Shown: positions 24,850 to 34,134 of the stretch, piece after piece
Layout of the letters: every line of letters starts with the position of its first letter
Numbering within the stretch: the first letter of the stretch is position 1
Assembly (NCBI GenBank): GCA_029379385.1
Contig: CM055615.1
Span: 4,340,001-4,404,000, forward strand
From: Quillaja saponaria
Taxonomy: Eukaryota > Streptophyta > Magnoliopsida > Fabales > Quillajaceae
Reading direction: 5' to 3'
DNA: 64,000 bases
Notes under the pieces: model-generated
What the model was told of the DNA's origin: nothing
Seen by the model: only the letters and a program-made list of their open reading frames with translations
Databases searched by the model: none
Position numbers and translations under genes: made by a program

Positions 24850-25400
24850 ATCTCAAATGTGGTCCATGCCATTTTCTGTTATGTCAATATGGTTGAAAGA
24901 TGGCGTCATAATTATATTGGTTCAATTTTAAAACAATGAGTCAGTGATTTAAACTTTCTAAACTACAAGAACTAAAATATTGATTATAGTGCAAATGATA
25001 TGGATGAAAGTGTAATTTAGCCTATATATTTTTTAGCAAAATAAAACCTCTTTGTCAATTTCGTTGTAAAAATTACTTTTTAGTCAATTTCGTCACATAA
25101 ATTTTAAAAATTGCAATGATTTCCCTCAACCTAACATTGTTGGAATATATACAAAAATTGCTAAATTAGCTTAAACTATTATATTTAGCGTCACATCACA
25201 TGCACTGTATGCTGAGTTGACAAAAAAAAAGAAGAAGTAATTGTTCATAAAATATTATTACTTTTGTGAATTTCATTTTTAAAATATTATATTTGGTCAA
25301 TTTTATTTCTAAACATTGTATTTTTTTTCAATTTCTTCCTAAAATGTTGAAATCATCATAAGTTTTTTATTTGAAAAACAAACTAGAAAATCCCCAATAT
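24850..25400 (+). repeat. Direct segmental duplication, copy 1
   Basis: Matches 27115-27640 in the same orientation. Shared landmarks are TTATGTCAATWTGG, ATTATAGTGCAAA, CAGCCTATAT-like, TAGCAAAATAAAA, GTCAATTTCGTCACATAA and ATATTTAGCRTCACAT. The two copies flank the cysteine-rich peptide gene and the pyrimidine-rich tandem repeat. A shorter related patch occurs near 26270-26530. Confidence 0.75.
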
Positions 25401-25600
25401 AATAACAAAGACTAGCATCTAGCTGCATAATAGTGGTAGTTTTCTTTTTTCTCTAAACACACCACTTCATGATCCCCATGCATATAATTCAAGATAAATA
25501 TCTTTAATTAAAAGTTTCAAGTTTCAACAGTTAACAATGACACGAATATTAATTCATTAATTAGGATGCCGGCGATGAGGATCAAATATGAGCAAGAAAA

Positions 25601-25906
25601 CTAGAAGACGAGACAAAACCTAATACAACTCTTAACACATTTTTCGTAAGACTCAATCCCTTCAGTGTATTTATCTGTCAAACATCGAATACTGCACTCA
25701 CTGTTACAATGCTTTCTCCTTTCAATCTTTTGTGCCTGATTAAGTTTACGAAGTTTCAAAGGAGAATCATCGGTTGTTAATGGATCGGACGAAAGTAGAG
25801 AAGGAGATTGAGTCTCATGAAATTCAGCTTGTGCTCCATTTAACACAATCATGATGAACAACATGGTGATGAAAGTTGGGTTTCTCACTGCTTTTCCTCC
25901 ATGCAT
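25601..25906 (-). CDS. Small secreted cysteine-rich peptide with doubled CX3CX3C motif
   Basis: The 101-residue frame starts at Met 25906; an upstream in-frame Met at 25963 would give 120 residues. I prefer the shorter start because it places a hydrophobic segment (FITMLFIMIVLNGAQA, residues 12-27) close to the N terminus, as in a signal peptide with cleavage after AQA. Then come an acidic, Ser/Pro-rich linker (30-60), a basic stretch (QKIERRKH), and six cysteines at 67, 71, 75, 90, 94 and 98. The spacing C-X3-C-X3-C-X14-C-X3-C-X3-C is symmetrical and would suit two helices joined by disulfides. Plant thionin-like and alpha-hairpinin peptides use related CX3C pairs, but I do not recognise this family and assign no function. 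The frame is intact and less AT-biased than its surroundings, which favours a real gene. A TTTAAATA word lies about 75 bases upstream of the chosen start. Confidence 0.6.
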   Translation of the reverse strand: MHGGKAVRNPTFITMLFIMIVLNGAQAEFHETQSPSLLSSDPLTTDDSPLKLRKLNQAQKIERRKHCNSECSIRCLTDKYTEGIESYEKCVKSCIRFCLVF

Positions 25907-26714
25907 GGATGATAGATTCCCGTCCTCCCTAACTTTGTTTCGTTTGTTTTTCTTTTCTAACAATTATGAATTTATGGATCTATTTAAAGTGTTTTATGGG
26001 GATGGATGATTGAATTAATTATCTCCCAAAAATGGACAATCTATTGGACAAAGAAATTAATTAAAGAAAAATATGTTGGATCATTCTAATTTTAAAAGTA
26101 ATTAGTTTTGGTGTAGCCAGACGAATGACCACAAAGCTCCGCTTAAACGTTCCGACAAGAGTTGTTTGCATTTTTTTTCTTTTCAAATGTGGAATGGAGA
26201 TATTGATCCGGCTTTTGGTATAACATTAAAAAAAAAAAAATTGATATTTATTTTTTATAAATTGTCCTGAAAATATTTTTCAGTCAATTTTGTCATATAA
26301 CCTTTTTTAAAAATATTTGCAATATCTTCCATACACATAACATAGTTAGCATTTTAGAAGAAAATTATTGGTGCCACTTAAATTTTATTTTTGTCACATA
26401 AAAAAATTAAAGATAAGTGTCCCTAAAGTGTAATTTTTTTTATTTATCAATTTCATCATATAAGTATCATTTTATTTAATTGCATCCTAAAAGTATTTTG
26501 ATGTTTTTTTTTTTCATCCCTATCTCACTCTATTTTCAAAAAATAAATAAATTAAAACAATTATTTTCAATCCATAGAATAATAATTTTTTAATATATTA
26601 TAAGAAAGTTTGACTTGTTTCTTTCTCTTTCTCCTTTTTTATTTTTATTTTGTTTGAGATAGCCCACCAAAAAATCAGTGAGATTGATCACCAAAAAAAA
26701 AGTTAACATATCAA

Positions 26715-27020
26715 TTATTTACTAACCATTTCTATTTCCTATCTATAACCTTTTTGTTTTCTTTTTCTTTTATTTTATAGCCTCTGCTATCTTCTTCTTT
26801 CTCTCTCTAATTAACCTACATGTCAATTGTTTTTACACAAAAGTACTACCTTTTATTTCTATTACCTACGTACCTACTAAATACTACCTTTTATTTCTAT
26901 TTCCTATCTACAACCTTTTTGTTTTTTGTTTTTTTCTTTTTTCTTTTCTTTTATTTTATAGCCTTTGCTATCTTGTTATTTCTCTCTCTAATTAACCTAC
27001 ATGTCATAATTTTTTTACAA
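26715..27020 (+). repeat. Imperfect tandem repeat, two units of about 150 bp
   Basis: Unit 1 (about 26725-26850) and unit 2 (about 26885-27040) both contain TTTCTATTTCCTATCTA, AACCTTTTTGTTTT, TTATTTTATAGCCT, TTCTCTCTCTAATTAACCTA and CATGTCA. They differ by small insertions in pyrimidine tracts. The long hydrophobic open frame over unit 2 is a by-product of the T-rich sequence. Confidence 0.7.
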
Positions 27021-27114
27021 GTAAGTACTACCTTTAATTTTTATTTCCTACTAATAATATCAACATATGACACCACCCAGTCACATGATGTGACGTGGCA
27101 TCAGCTCAAGCACA

Positions 27115-27640
27115 ATACATATGTTTAAAATGTGATACATGTCATATTCTATTATGTCAATTTGGATAAAAAATGACGACATGGATATTGGCTCAATTTT
27201 AACACTATGAGTCATTAATTTTAACTTTTTAAACTATATAAAATATTGGATTATAGTGCAAACAATACGGATGAGAAATATGTAATTCAGCCTATATTTT
27301 TCAGCAAAATAAAATCTCTCTACAATATCACTATTTTGTCAGTTTCATCGTAAAAATATTTTTTGGTCAATTTCGTCACATAATTTTTTTAAAAATTTGC
27401 ATGACTTAACATAACCTAATTAACATCTTTAGAAATTAGACCAAAAAAATGCTAATTTAGCTCTATTATATTTAGCATCACATGCATGTATGTTGAGTTT
27501 AGCAAAAATAATAAACAACTATTCTTAAAATATTATTATTTCTATTAATTTTATCTTGAAAGTATTATATTTTGTCAATTTTATCTTTAAAACATCATAT
27601 TTTTGTCAATTTCATCCTAAATGGTTCAAATCATCATAAA
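27115..27640 (+). repeat. Direct segmental duplication, copy 2
   Basis: Paralogue of 24850-25400 with the same landmarks in the same order. The two copies are about 2.3 kb apart. Confidence 0.75.
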
Positions 27641-27894
27641 CTCTGTGTTAGAATACTAGACTATATTTGTTATCAAATGTGAAAGCCAAGTCATTAAATA
27701 TTATTGCATTGTAATTTTTTGTGTCAATTTAACTGATTAAGATTAACATACTTGATAGAAAAAAAAAATTTAAAACTTGAACAAATTAATAAAAAAAAAA
27801 TTCAATTTTAAGTGACCAAAACATTAATTAAGCCACCATTTGAACTAAGGTTTTTGGTAACCAGTGCTTATGCCACTAGTTAAGAAACATTTAA

Positions 27895-28086
27895 AACTTA
27901 CCCAACAAAGTGTGGTTCAAGTGGCAAGGCATGCTTGATCTCAACGGTTGAGCGGCCTATGTAATACTAGGGGTTCAAGCCTGCAGGATAACACTTGTGT
28001 AGTAGGTTCAACCATGAACCCTAACGAGATTAGGCTTACACCCTTTGAGTATGGAGATACTCGTGAAAAAAAGAAAACAAAAAAGA
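27895..28086 (+). mobile_element. tRNA-derived SINE with 13-bp target-site duplication
   Basis: An internal RNA polymerase III promoter is visible. Box A TGGTTCAAGTG (27913-27923) fits the consensus TRGYNNARNNG, and box B GGTTCAAGCC (27972-27981) fits GGTTCRANNC, 59 bases apart. The body ends in an A-rich tail (28066-28086). Perfect 13-bp direct repeats, AAGAAACATTTAA, lie at 27882-27894 and 28087-28099, as expected for LINE-assisted insertion. The ~190-bp length suits plant SINEs. The first bases after the left repeat may be extra sequence before the true 5' end. The family is not identified. Confidence 0.85.
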
Positions 28087-28140
28087 AAGAAACATTTAAT
28101 ACTCTTGTTTTTCTTAATTTTTATAAAAATATGTTTCTAT

Positions 28141-28530
28141 TTATTAGTCTTGGAGTCTTCATTTTATTCCTAAGGACAATAATACCCTTAAAATAAATTC
28201 AGTATTTTATTTAAATAATTATTTCCAATATTATTTTAATTCTTAAAATTAAAATTAACAAGAAGATTGAATTAAATATTTTTTTAATAAATAAAAGATT
28301 CATTTTATCTTTTAAAAAATTATATTTATGAAAAACAAAAAGAGTGTATGAAAAAAAGATAAATACATATAAATTTATTAGAAAATACTGTAGTTTATTA
28401 ATTTAGATTTATTTTGTATTTATTTTGATTTTAATAAATTAAATTATAAATAATTATTTAAATAAAATACTGAATTTATTTTAAGGGTATTAGTGTCCTA
28501 ATAAAAATTGAAGACTCCAAGACCTATTAA
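28141..28530. mobile_element. MITE-like element with ~85-bp inverted terminal repeats
   Basis: The left arm (28141-28226) starts TTATTAGTCTTGGAGTCTTC and includes AATACCCTTAAAATAAATTC. The right arm (28447-28530) is its reverse complement with few mismatches. The centre (about 220 bases) is very AT-rich and has no frame. An 18-bp direct repeat (CCTATTAATCACATCTTA) overlaps the right end. The target duplication cannot be fixed, so the superfamily is open. Confidence 0.7.
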
Positions 28531-29062
28531 TCACATCTTACCTATTAATCACATCTTTTACCTAATTGCTTAGTTTCATAATTTCTCAAAAGTAGGAATG
28601 TAATTAGTGTCAGGATCTTGAGTGGTCCAGCAACACCTGATATTTCTCTCTATCTTAGAGGTCAAAAGGATTTACTCTCTTAAAGGCCTATTTGGAGTTT
28701 TATTTCTCTCTTCCCCACCCTGATGAAAAATAAAATAAAAAATGTAATTAGTATTCACTTAATTTAGATTGACATGGGAGGAGCTTTTTGCAATTTATTT
28801 ACCAAAATACCCCTATAATATCGCATTCATAGTTCAGAAAAACGCTTCTTTTACCTGTGCTATTTTGATTATCCGCAGGTGGTCTAGTACTCTCTATGAC
28901 GACTTGCTTCTATTTATATCTGACTAGAGTGGAGTAGAGAAGAGAAGAGAAACTCTACAGACACGAAGGGATAGGAGAAAGGGGCGAAAGAGTACTCTTT
29001 TGAAATCAGTGCGTACGCTGGAAGGGTGTTTGGTTGTGGTGGTGGTGGTGGTGCAGGTGATG

Positions 29063-29891
29063 ATGTCTGGAACAGGAGGTGGTGGCACTCAAGATGAGGA
29101 AAAGATGTCGTCTGCTCAATCTGCCAGCATCAAATCAAAGTGAAGGGCCAGGTTTTGTTTTCCTTAACTATCTTTTGAGGTTGTCTACGTAGTTTTCATA
29201 ATAATCTTGTAGGCATTGGTTTTATTGTAGGACGGTAACGAAGTGTTCTTTAAGATCAAATGAACTATGCATCTAGGGAAACTCATGAATCTTTACTGTG
29301 ATCGACAATCAGTCAATTCTATTGCTTTCTTATTTCATGGAGAGAGTCTCGGGGAAGAGCAGACTGCTGAGGAGGTACTTTCTTAATTTGCCATTTTCTA
29401 AACTCTTTAGAACTCTAAATTGATTAGATAAATTTATTTTTCTGACTGTCAACGGGGTAACTTTCACATTGCTAACATAACAAACTTCACAATACATAGA
29501 TCACCAATTTATTAGTTGTCAATGATGATGTTCTAAACGGTAACAGAGTTGGGTTCTCGGCCCCAGCTTTCTAATATTCTAACACTCCGCCTTATGTGTT
29601 CACAAACCCATGCATTTGCTCCAACACTGTGTAATATTTATTACTACAACGGAAATGTGTTTGATCAAACTTCAGACCAATATTACATGATTAATTGTAT
29701 TTCCTACTGTATCTGTTTGAGATAATGATGCAATTTATCATGTTATTGGCATTGGTTTTGTTGATGTAATATGTTCTCTCTTTGACCAGCTTAATTTTCA
29801 CTTGGGTTTGTGTACATTGATTGTATTGAGACAGCTTAAGATGGAGGATGGCGATGAGATAAATGCAATGCACCACCTAACTGAAGGTTAG
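29063..29891 (+). pseudogene. SUMO (small ubiquitin-related modifier) pseudogene with three exons
   Basis: SUMO is conjugated to lysines of target proteins via E1, E2 and E3 enzymes. Exon 1 (29063-29151) reads MSGTGGGGTQDEEKMSS, then AQSASIK; a 1-bp loss before the KVKGQ part shifts the frame. The intron starts GTTTTG and ends TTGTAG. Exon 2 (29231-29374) starts DGNEVFFKIK, then a TGA in place of the conserved Arg codon, then LGKLMNLYCDRQSVNSIAFL, lacking two residues (Asp-Phe type) before NS, and FHGESLGEEQTAEE. Exon 3 (29835-29891) reads LKMEDGDEINAMHHLTEG followed by TAG. In active SUMOs this end is MLHQTGG with the di-Gly processing site; here TEG replaces it, so conjugation would fail even without the stop. 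Kept introns show DNA duplication. Confidence 0.92.
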
Positions 29892-30010
29892 ATGCCTATT
29901 AGCTAAATGTACCAAAATAAATGATATACAACTGCACTAATTCTTCGTTGTATTTTGCTTTGTTTTACGTTATTGGTTGGGTCTAACCAAATGTTTTCCT
30001 TTAGCAGATA
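29892..30010. other. Short spacer between the SUMO relic and the coiled-coil relic
   Basis: No feature recognised. An AG acceptor-like end (TTTAGCAG, about 29999-30006) precedes the next coding remnant. Confidence 0.4.
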
Positions 30011-31020
30011 TAGCACTCGGGAAGAAGTTGTCGTAAAAGGAAGAACTTCAAGCTGCCCAGGAGGATACTCAGGGAAGTGGTGCTGGCAAGGTCGTGCCAC
30101 CAAAAGGGGAGGTCAGGGGATTGTCTCAGCAAGCCTCTCAGCAGAAACGGCCAAGGGTTGAGGTGCCAAGGACTTTATACCGGTCCGCGTGCCTATGGTT
30201 TGTGAAGAGTCTGGGCAGGAGACCCCAACTGCACCTCATCACTTCCTTGGTGTTCATTTTGATGCTCTATATGATGAGATCCCAATGTTGGGGTATAAAA
30301 TTGCCCGGAACAAAACCCTGCCATACGACCATCAAAAGATGATGGAAGGTACCGACGAGGCAAGTTTCCACACTGGCTTGACAAGTGTGGTCAAGGCAAC
30401 AGACTTGTCACGTTGGCTTATATCAATATGTATGTATCTAATCTAAGTACAACAGAGTTACTTACTAGAAGAATTCTTATAAACATGCAGGAGGCTCAAT
30501 GGATTGCCGGGATGTATGATCGATTTAGAATTAACATCCTGCAGAAGGAGGCCGCCTTGAAGAATGAAGCCGCCCTGAAGGCACAGACTAAGTCTCTGAA
30601 TAAGGAACTCGACACTGTGAAGGAAAAGCTGCTCAAGATTAAGGAGCAGATTAAACAGCTAACAATGAAATTGGAGGAGGTATCATCCCATGCCAACCAT
30701 AAAAAAGGTCCAAGAAGCAGTCGAACGGAGTGTCGAAGATTTCGAGAAATGTAAGGAGTTTCACAATCTCGTAATGGATGAGGCCTTGCAATACTATGTT
30801 AAAGGCTGGGTGAATTGTAGAAAAGCCGTTCAGGCAAAATATACTTACTTGGACCTTGCTGATATCAAGTATGCTGGGGAGGATCTAGTTGTTGAAGCAG
30901 CTGCTAATGATGTTTCTTAGTCCTGATCGGCGTCTCCCAATTTTTGAACCAGGCCAATGAGGTCCTGAGGACTGAGGAGGCGGTAGATGAAGAACATCAA
31001 GTTGAGCCACTAAGAACCTT
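30011..31020 (+). pseudogene. Coiled-coil protein relic, probably retroelement-derived (gag-like)
   Basis: Coding-like stretches follow one another in shifting frames. First KKLSSKEELQAAQEDTQ then GAGKVVPPKGEVRG (about 30020-30130); then HFLGVHFDALYDEIPMLGYK (about 30240) and TDEASFHTGLTSVVKATDLS (to about 30412); a probable intron follows (GTATGT to CATGCAG, about 30428-30489). The last part is EAQWIAGMYDRFRINILQKE, a Lys/Glu heptad-rich helix (LKNEAALKAQTKSLNKELDT and on, to about 30680), and KKVQEAVERSVEDFEKCKEF with YYVKGWVNCRKAVQ (30700-30830), ending near 30920, with further coding-like sequence to 31010 in another frame. The order (coiled coil, then an acidic helical region and a CRK-type segment) resembles proteins found many times in plant genomes next to Ty3-type elements. 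At least two frame shifts exclude an intact product. A host gene relic is possible. Confidence 0.5.
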
Positions 31021-31669
31021 GGGTAATTGTAACGAAATTGGCTGCCTAGTAAACATTTTTGATTAATGAGAAATGAACTTTACATTTGAACATAGGATGA
31101 AGAAAAACTTAAAAGAGTTACTCTAGGATTCTAAGAGTGAGCCAGTAAAATTTTTCCACATGGACAATAAATATGACATTTCATTCCCACAAACCCCTTC
31201 TCGTCCATTTTTCTCTCTACCTCGTCCCTAGCTTTCCTTCTTTCTCAATCGCGTCTCTTTTCGTTCACCTTGTGCACACTCTCACTATCCGAACTATTTC
31301 TCTGCCGTCGCATCACAACTCATTCGGAATGAAAATTCCATCTTCTGCCAAATACACAACATAGAACCAAATCAATGAAAATTTCAGGTTTCCTTACCAA
31401 AGAAAAAAGAGAGCTCCAAATAAAAAAATAGCATATCTTCTCTCTGAGAATTTATTGGGGCTGTACTTTTTGATCCCTAAACTAAAATGTTAATTGTTAT
31501 TGGTTATGGTTAACTAACGGAATAAGAAATATACCATTAGTTTGTTTGTTATTGAAGTAGCCTTCAAGGTGGGAGTGTCAATTACCCCAAAGTTTGGAGT
31601 TTAGTGTTGTTTTTCCAAATTTGAAAGGAAGTTAATGTAATTTGCCCATCAAATTAACTTGGATGTATA
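31021..31669. other. Intergenic DNA, nothing recognised
   Basis: No gene or element end is seen. A pyrimidine-rich patch lies at 31170-31290. Confidence 0.4.
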
Positions 31670-31707
31670 TATCTATAGCGCCATATTGTTTCTTTGAAAA
31701 TAGCCAC
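31670..31707 (+). repeat. Left flank of the interrupted segmental duplicate
   Basis: GCGCCATATTGTTTCTT matches GGCACCACATTGTTTCTT at about 14479. The match resumes after the solo LTR at 33372. The last five bases, GCCAC, are the target-site duplication. Confidence 0.75.
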
Positions 31708-33371
31708 TGTTAGTAGTATGCCCTACAAGCCAATGATATTAGATGTCTATGGTATATTATTTATAAATACAGTCTTATTCAGTTATTAATAAAATGAATA
31801 TGTTTCATTATTATATGGTATTATTATTTATCATGTAATTTAATTGCTAGTTAATTCTTTAGTATGAACATGATAAATCCCATAGAATATAAGCAATGAA
31901 AATAAGAACCATGATGTGATTATGCTTATGAGATATATTTTCTTAAGCTTTGTTTTTAAATATTCCTAATCATAGGATCATTAATAATGGGAATTAATGA
32001 TCCGGTTAGATTAGTACATGTTATATTAGCTCAAATGTTGAGAGTAATCGATCTCATGATCACTTAGTGTAGTTGACACTATAATAAACATGTAGGTGCT
32101 TGTTAGAGAACAAATCACTGAATTAACTCGATCATAGAATACTCATATGGACTTTTACATAGTTGTCAATGAGTATTCTTCGTTGTAGTGGTGCAAATGA
32201 TCTTCAGACCTGAGGCATAATAGATACCTTGTACATAGATTATTATGCTTTGATACTATCTAAGTATAATTCACCATGGGTTATACAGAAATAGATGTTA
32301 GGTATGACTATCTATGTATGAAGGTATATGAATGTACAATAAAGGATCTATCACTCTCAGTAAAGAGAGAGAATGTTCCATGTTATCTAATTAAGACATA
32401 ACTCAGAAAGTCTCTGGTCCAAGGTGGTGTGAAACTAGATTAGAGAATTCAGGTTTTATCATTTAAGTTGTGACTTATAAATAGATACATCAGATTAAAC
32501 AATTTAGAGTTTGACATTAATCCATACTCTAAGTTTAATCAGGAACATTGAATGATGGAAAGATTGAATTGCATGGTAGCTAATAATGAAAAGGTTCACA
32601 AATATATTTATATTATCTTGGTAGTCATCACATGCTACTAGGCATCAATCTTAACTTGTAGGTAACCCGAGAATTAATTTAATTCTCATTAATGGATAAA
32701 TCAAAATTAGTTTGATTTAAAGTAATTAGATGTGGATCTAATTGAAAAATACATTAAGTTAATGTGGCCTACTTGCCAGTTTAATATGAACCTAAGGGTT
32801 CACACACAAATGGATGCAATTTGATTAAGAGAAGTTTTGGGCTTTCATGTAATTACAAACAAATGATATTTGAAATTTAAAATAGGATTAACTTTGATGA
32901 GATTTTCCTATTTTATCTAAAAGTCTCTAATAGGTAATATATGATCTTATCATTTAGAGTTCAGTTATATCATACTTAAATAAGGTTAGACTTATAAGTA
33001 ACGTATGTAACTTTTATTCAGATATCACAGAGAGCCAAAATTCTCTACAGAGAATTATTGGCAAACTGAGTGTTTGTGAGACTGTAAGAAAAATCTCATC
33101 ACTTGTGCTAGCACACAAGGAGATTTTTGGTAGCCAACACATAGCTCTTGATCAAGTCATTAGGTATGGATACACTCAGAGGTTGTACACCCTGTACAAC
33201 TTGTGGATCAAAAGTTAAGATCATCTTAATCACTTCAAGAGGTAATATTCTATTTATAAGATTAATAGAAAAAAATTGGTTCATAAACAATAGAGGTTAT
33301 CCTAGAGATTTGGTTGTGCCGAATTTTTTTTTTTAAATTTCGCTGTGCCCGATATAATCAAAATCCCAACA
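31708..33371 (+). mobile_element. Complete solo LTR (Copia-like), 1664 bp, with 5-bp target duplication
   Basis: The element starts TGTTAGTAGTATGCCCTA and ends AATCCCAACA, giving TGTT...AACA ends. It is flanked by GCCAC on both sides (31703-31707 and 33372-33376). There is no internal coding region, as expected after recombination between the two LTRs of a full element. The interrupted host sequence is continuous at 14480-14730. Its 3' part, including GTGCTAGCACACAAG (33103-33117), is related to the fragment at 12140-12480. Assignment to Copia is an inference from the end sequence and the 5-bp duplication. Confidence 0.88.
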
Positions 33372-33620
33372 GCCACCACATAAATCATCTTCATGTACGC
33401 TTGTATGTTGTATTAGCTACTACGTTAAGATAAATTTAGTTGAAGAACATACCCTAATATGAACTATGAATTTGCAATACATAATAAGACCTAGCACCTT
33501 TTTTTCTTATTATTATAGAACAATTTAAATTTTTCATGAGTAATCTTGTATGTTAAAATATCAAAATTTATAATAGAAATAAGCACAAATATGATGAGAA
33601 TGAGAATGTAATTCGATGCC
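33372..33620 (+). repeat. Right flank of the interrupted segmental duplicate
   Basis: ATCATCTTCATGTACGC, TTGTATTAGCTACTA, CCTAATATGAACTA and GAGAATGAGAATGTAATTCG align in order with 14500-14730. Confidence 0.8.
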
Positions 33621-34134
33621 GGCGTATAAACAAAACTACAAGTATTTGTACAAGAGGCTGTCCCCCTTCTCTTATGGCGGCAGTCCCCTGTCGTCTTCTC
33701 CTAATCTTTTTATTTGTAACATAAATCAATCTTAAATTTGGCTATCTTTATAGTAGATATAGAGATTATGATGTTATTTTTTCAGATCTAATCATTTTAA
33801 TCACATTTTTTGATTTCCATAATGAAATTTGTCTGTCATTTTTTGAGAGTTTTGTTGGTATTTAATCTACTAGCTGATGGACTTAAAGGCCAAGCATACT
33901 AATGAAAATAAAAGAAACACAATTAATGTTGAGGACAAAATGCATTGGTCAAGATATTTTATTCAATAACTAGTCAAGTCTTTTATAGACTTAGACTTCC
34001 TATGTATTCTCACCTAAAGTGAGTATGCTAAGCAACCTCTATCAGGCACACTACGTATATGATAAGAACAAAATAGGAATCGGAAACTAACAGAAAAAGG
34101 ACTCATTCAAGCAAGACTTTTCCAAAAGCTTGGA
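33621..34134. other. Region beyond the Copia 3' coding end
   Basis: On the minus strand this follows the RNase H stop and should hold the polypurine tract and 3' LTR of the Copia element, but I could not define LTR ends. Confidence 0.35.

Noticed and set aside
26820..27128. 102-codon hydrophobic open frame
   Set aside because: It covers a T-rich tandem repeat and is made of Phe, Leu and Ile runs; the sister repeat unit does not keep the frame.
27911..27981. Possible tRNA gene from box A and box B matches
   Set aside because: The boxes are too far apart, no cloverleaf with paired acceptor ends is seen, and the A-rich tail with target duplications shows a SINE.
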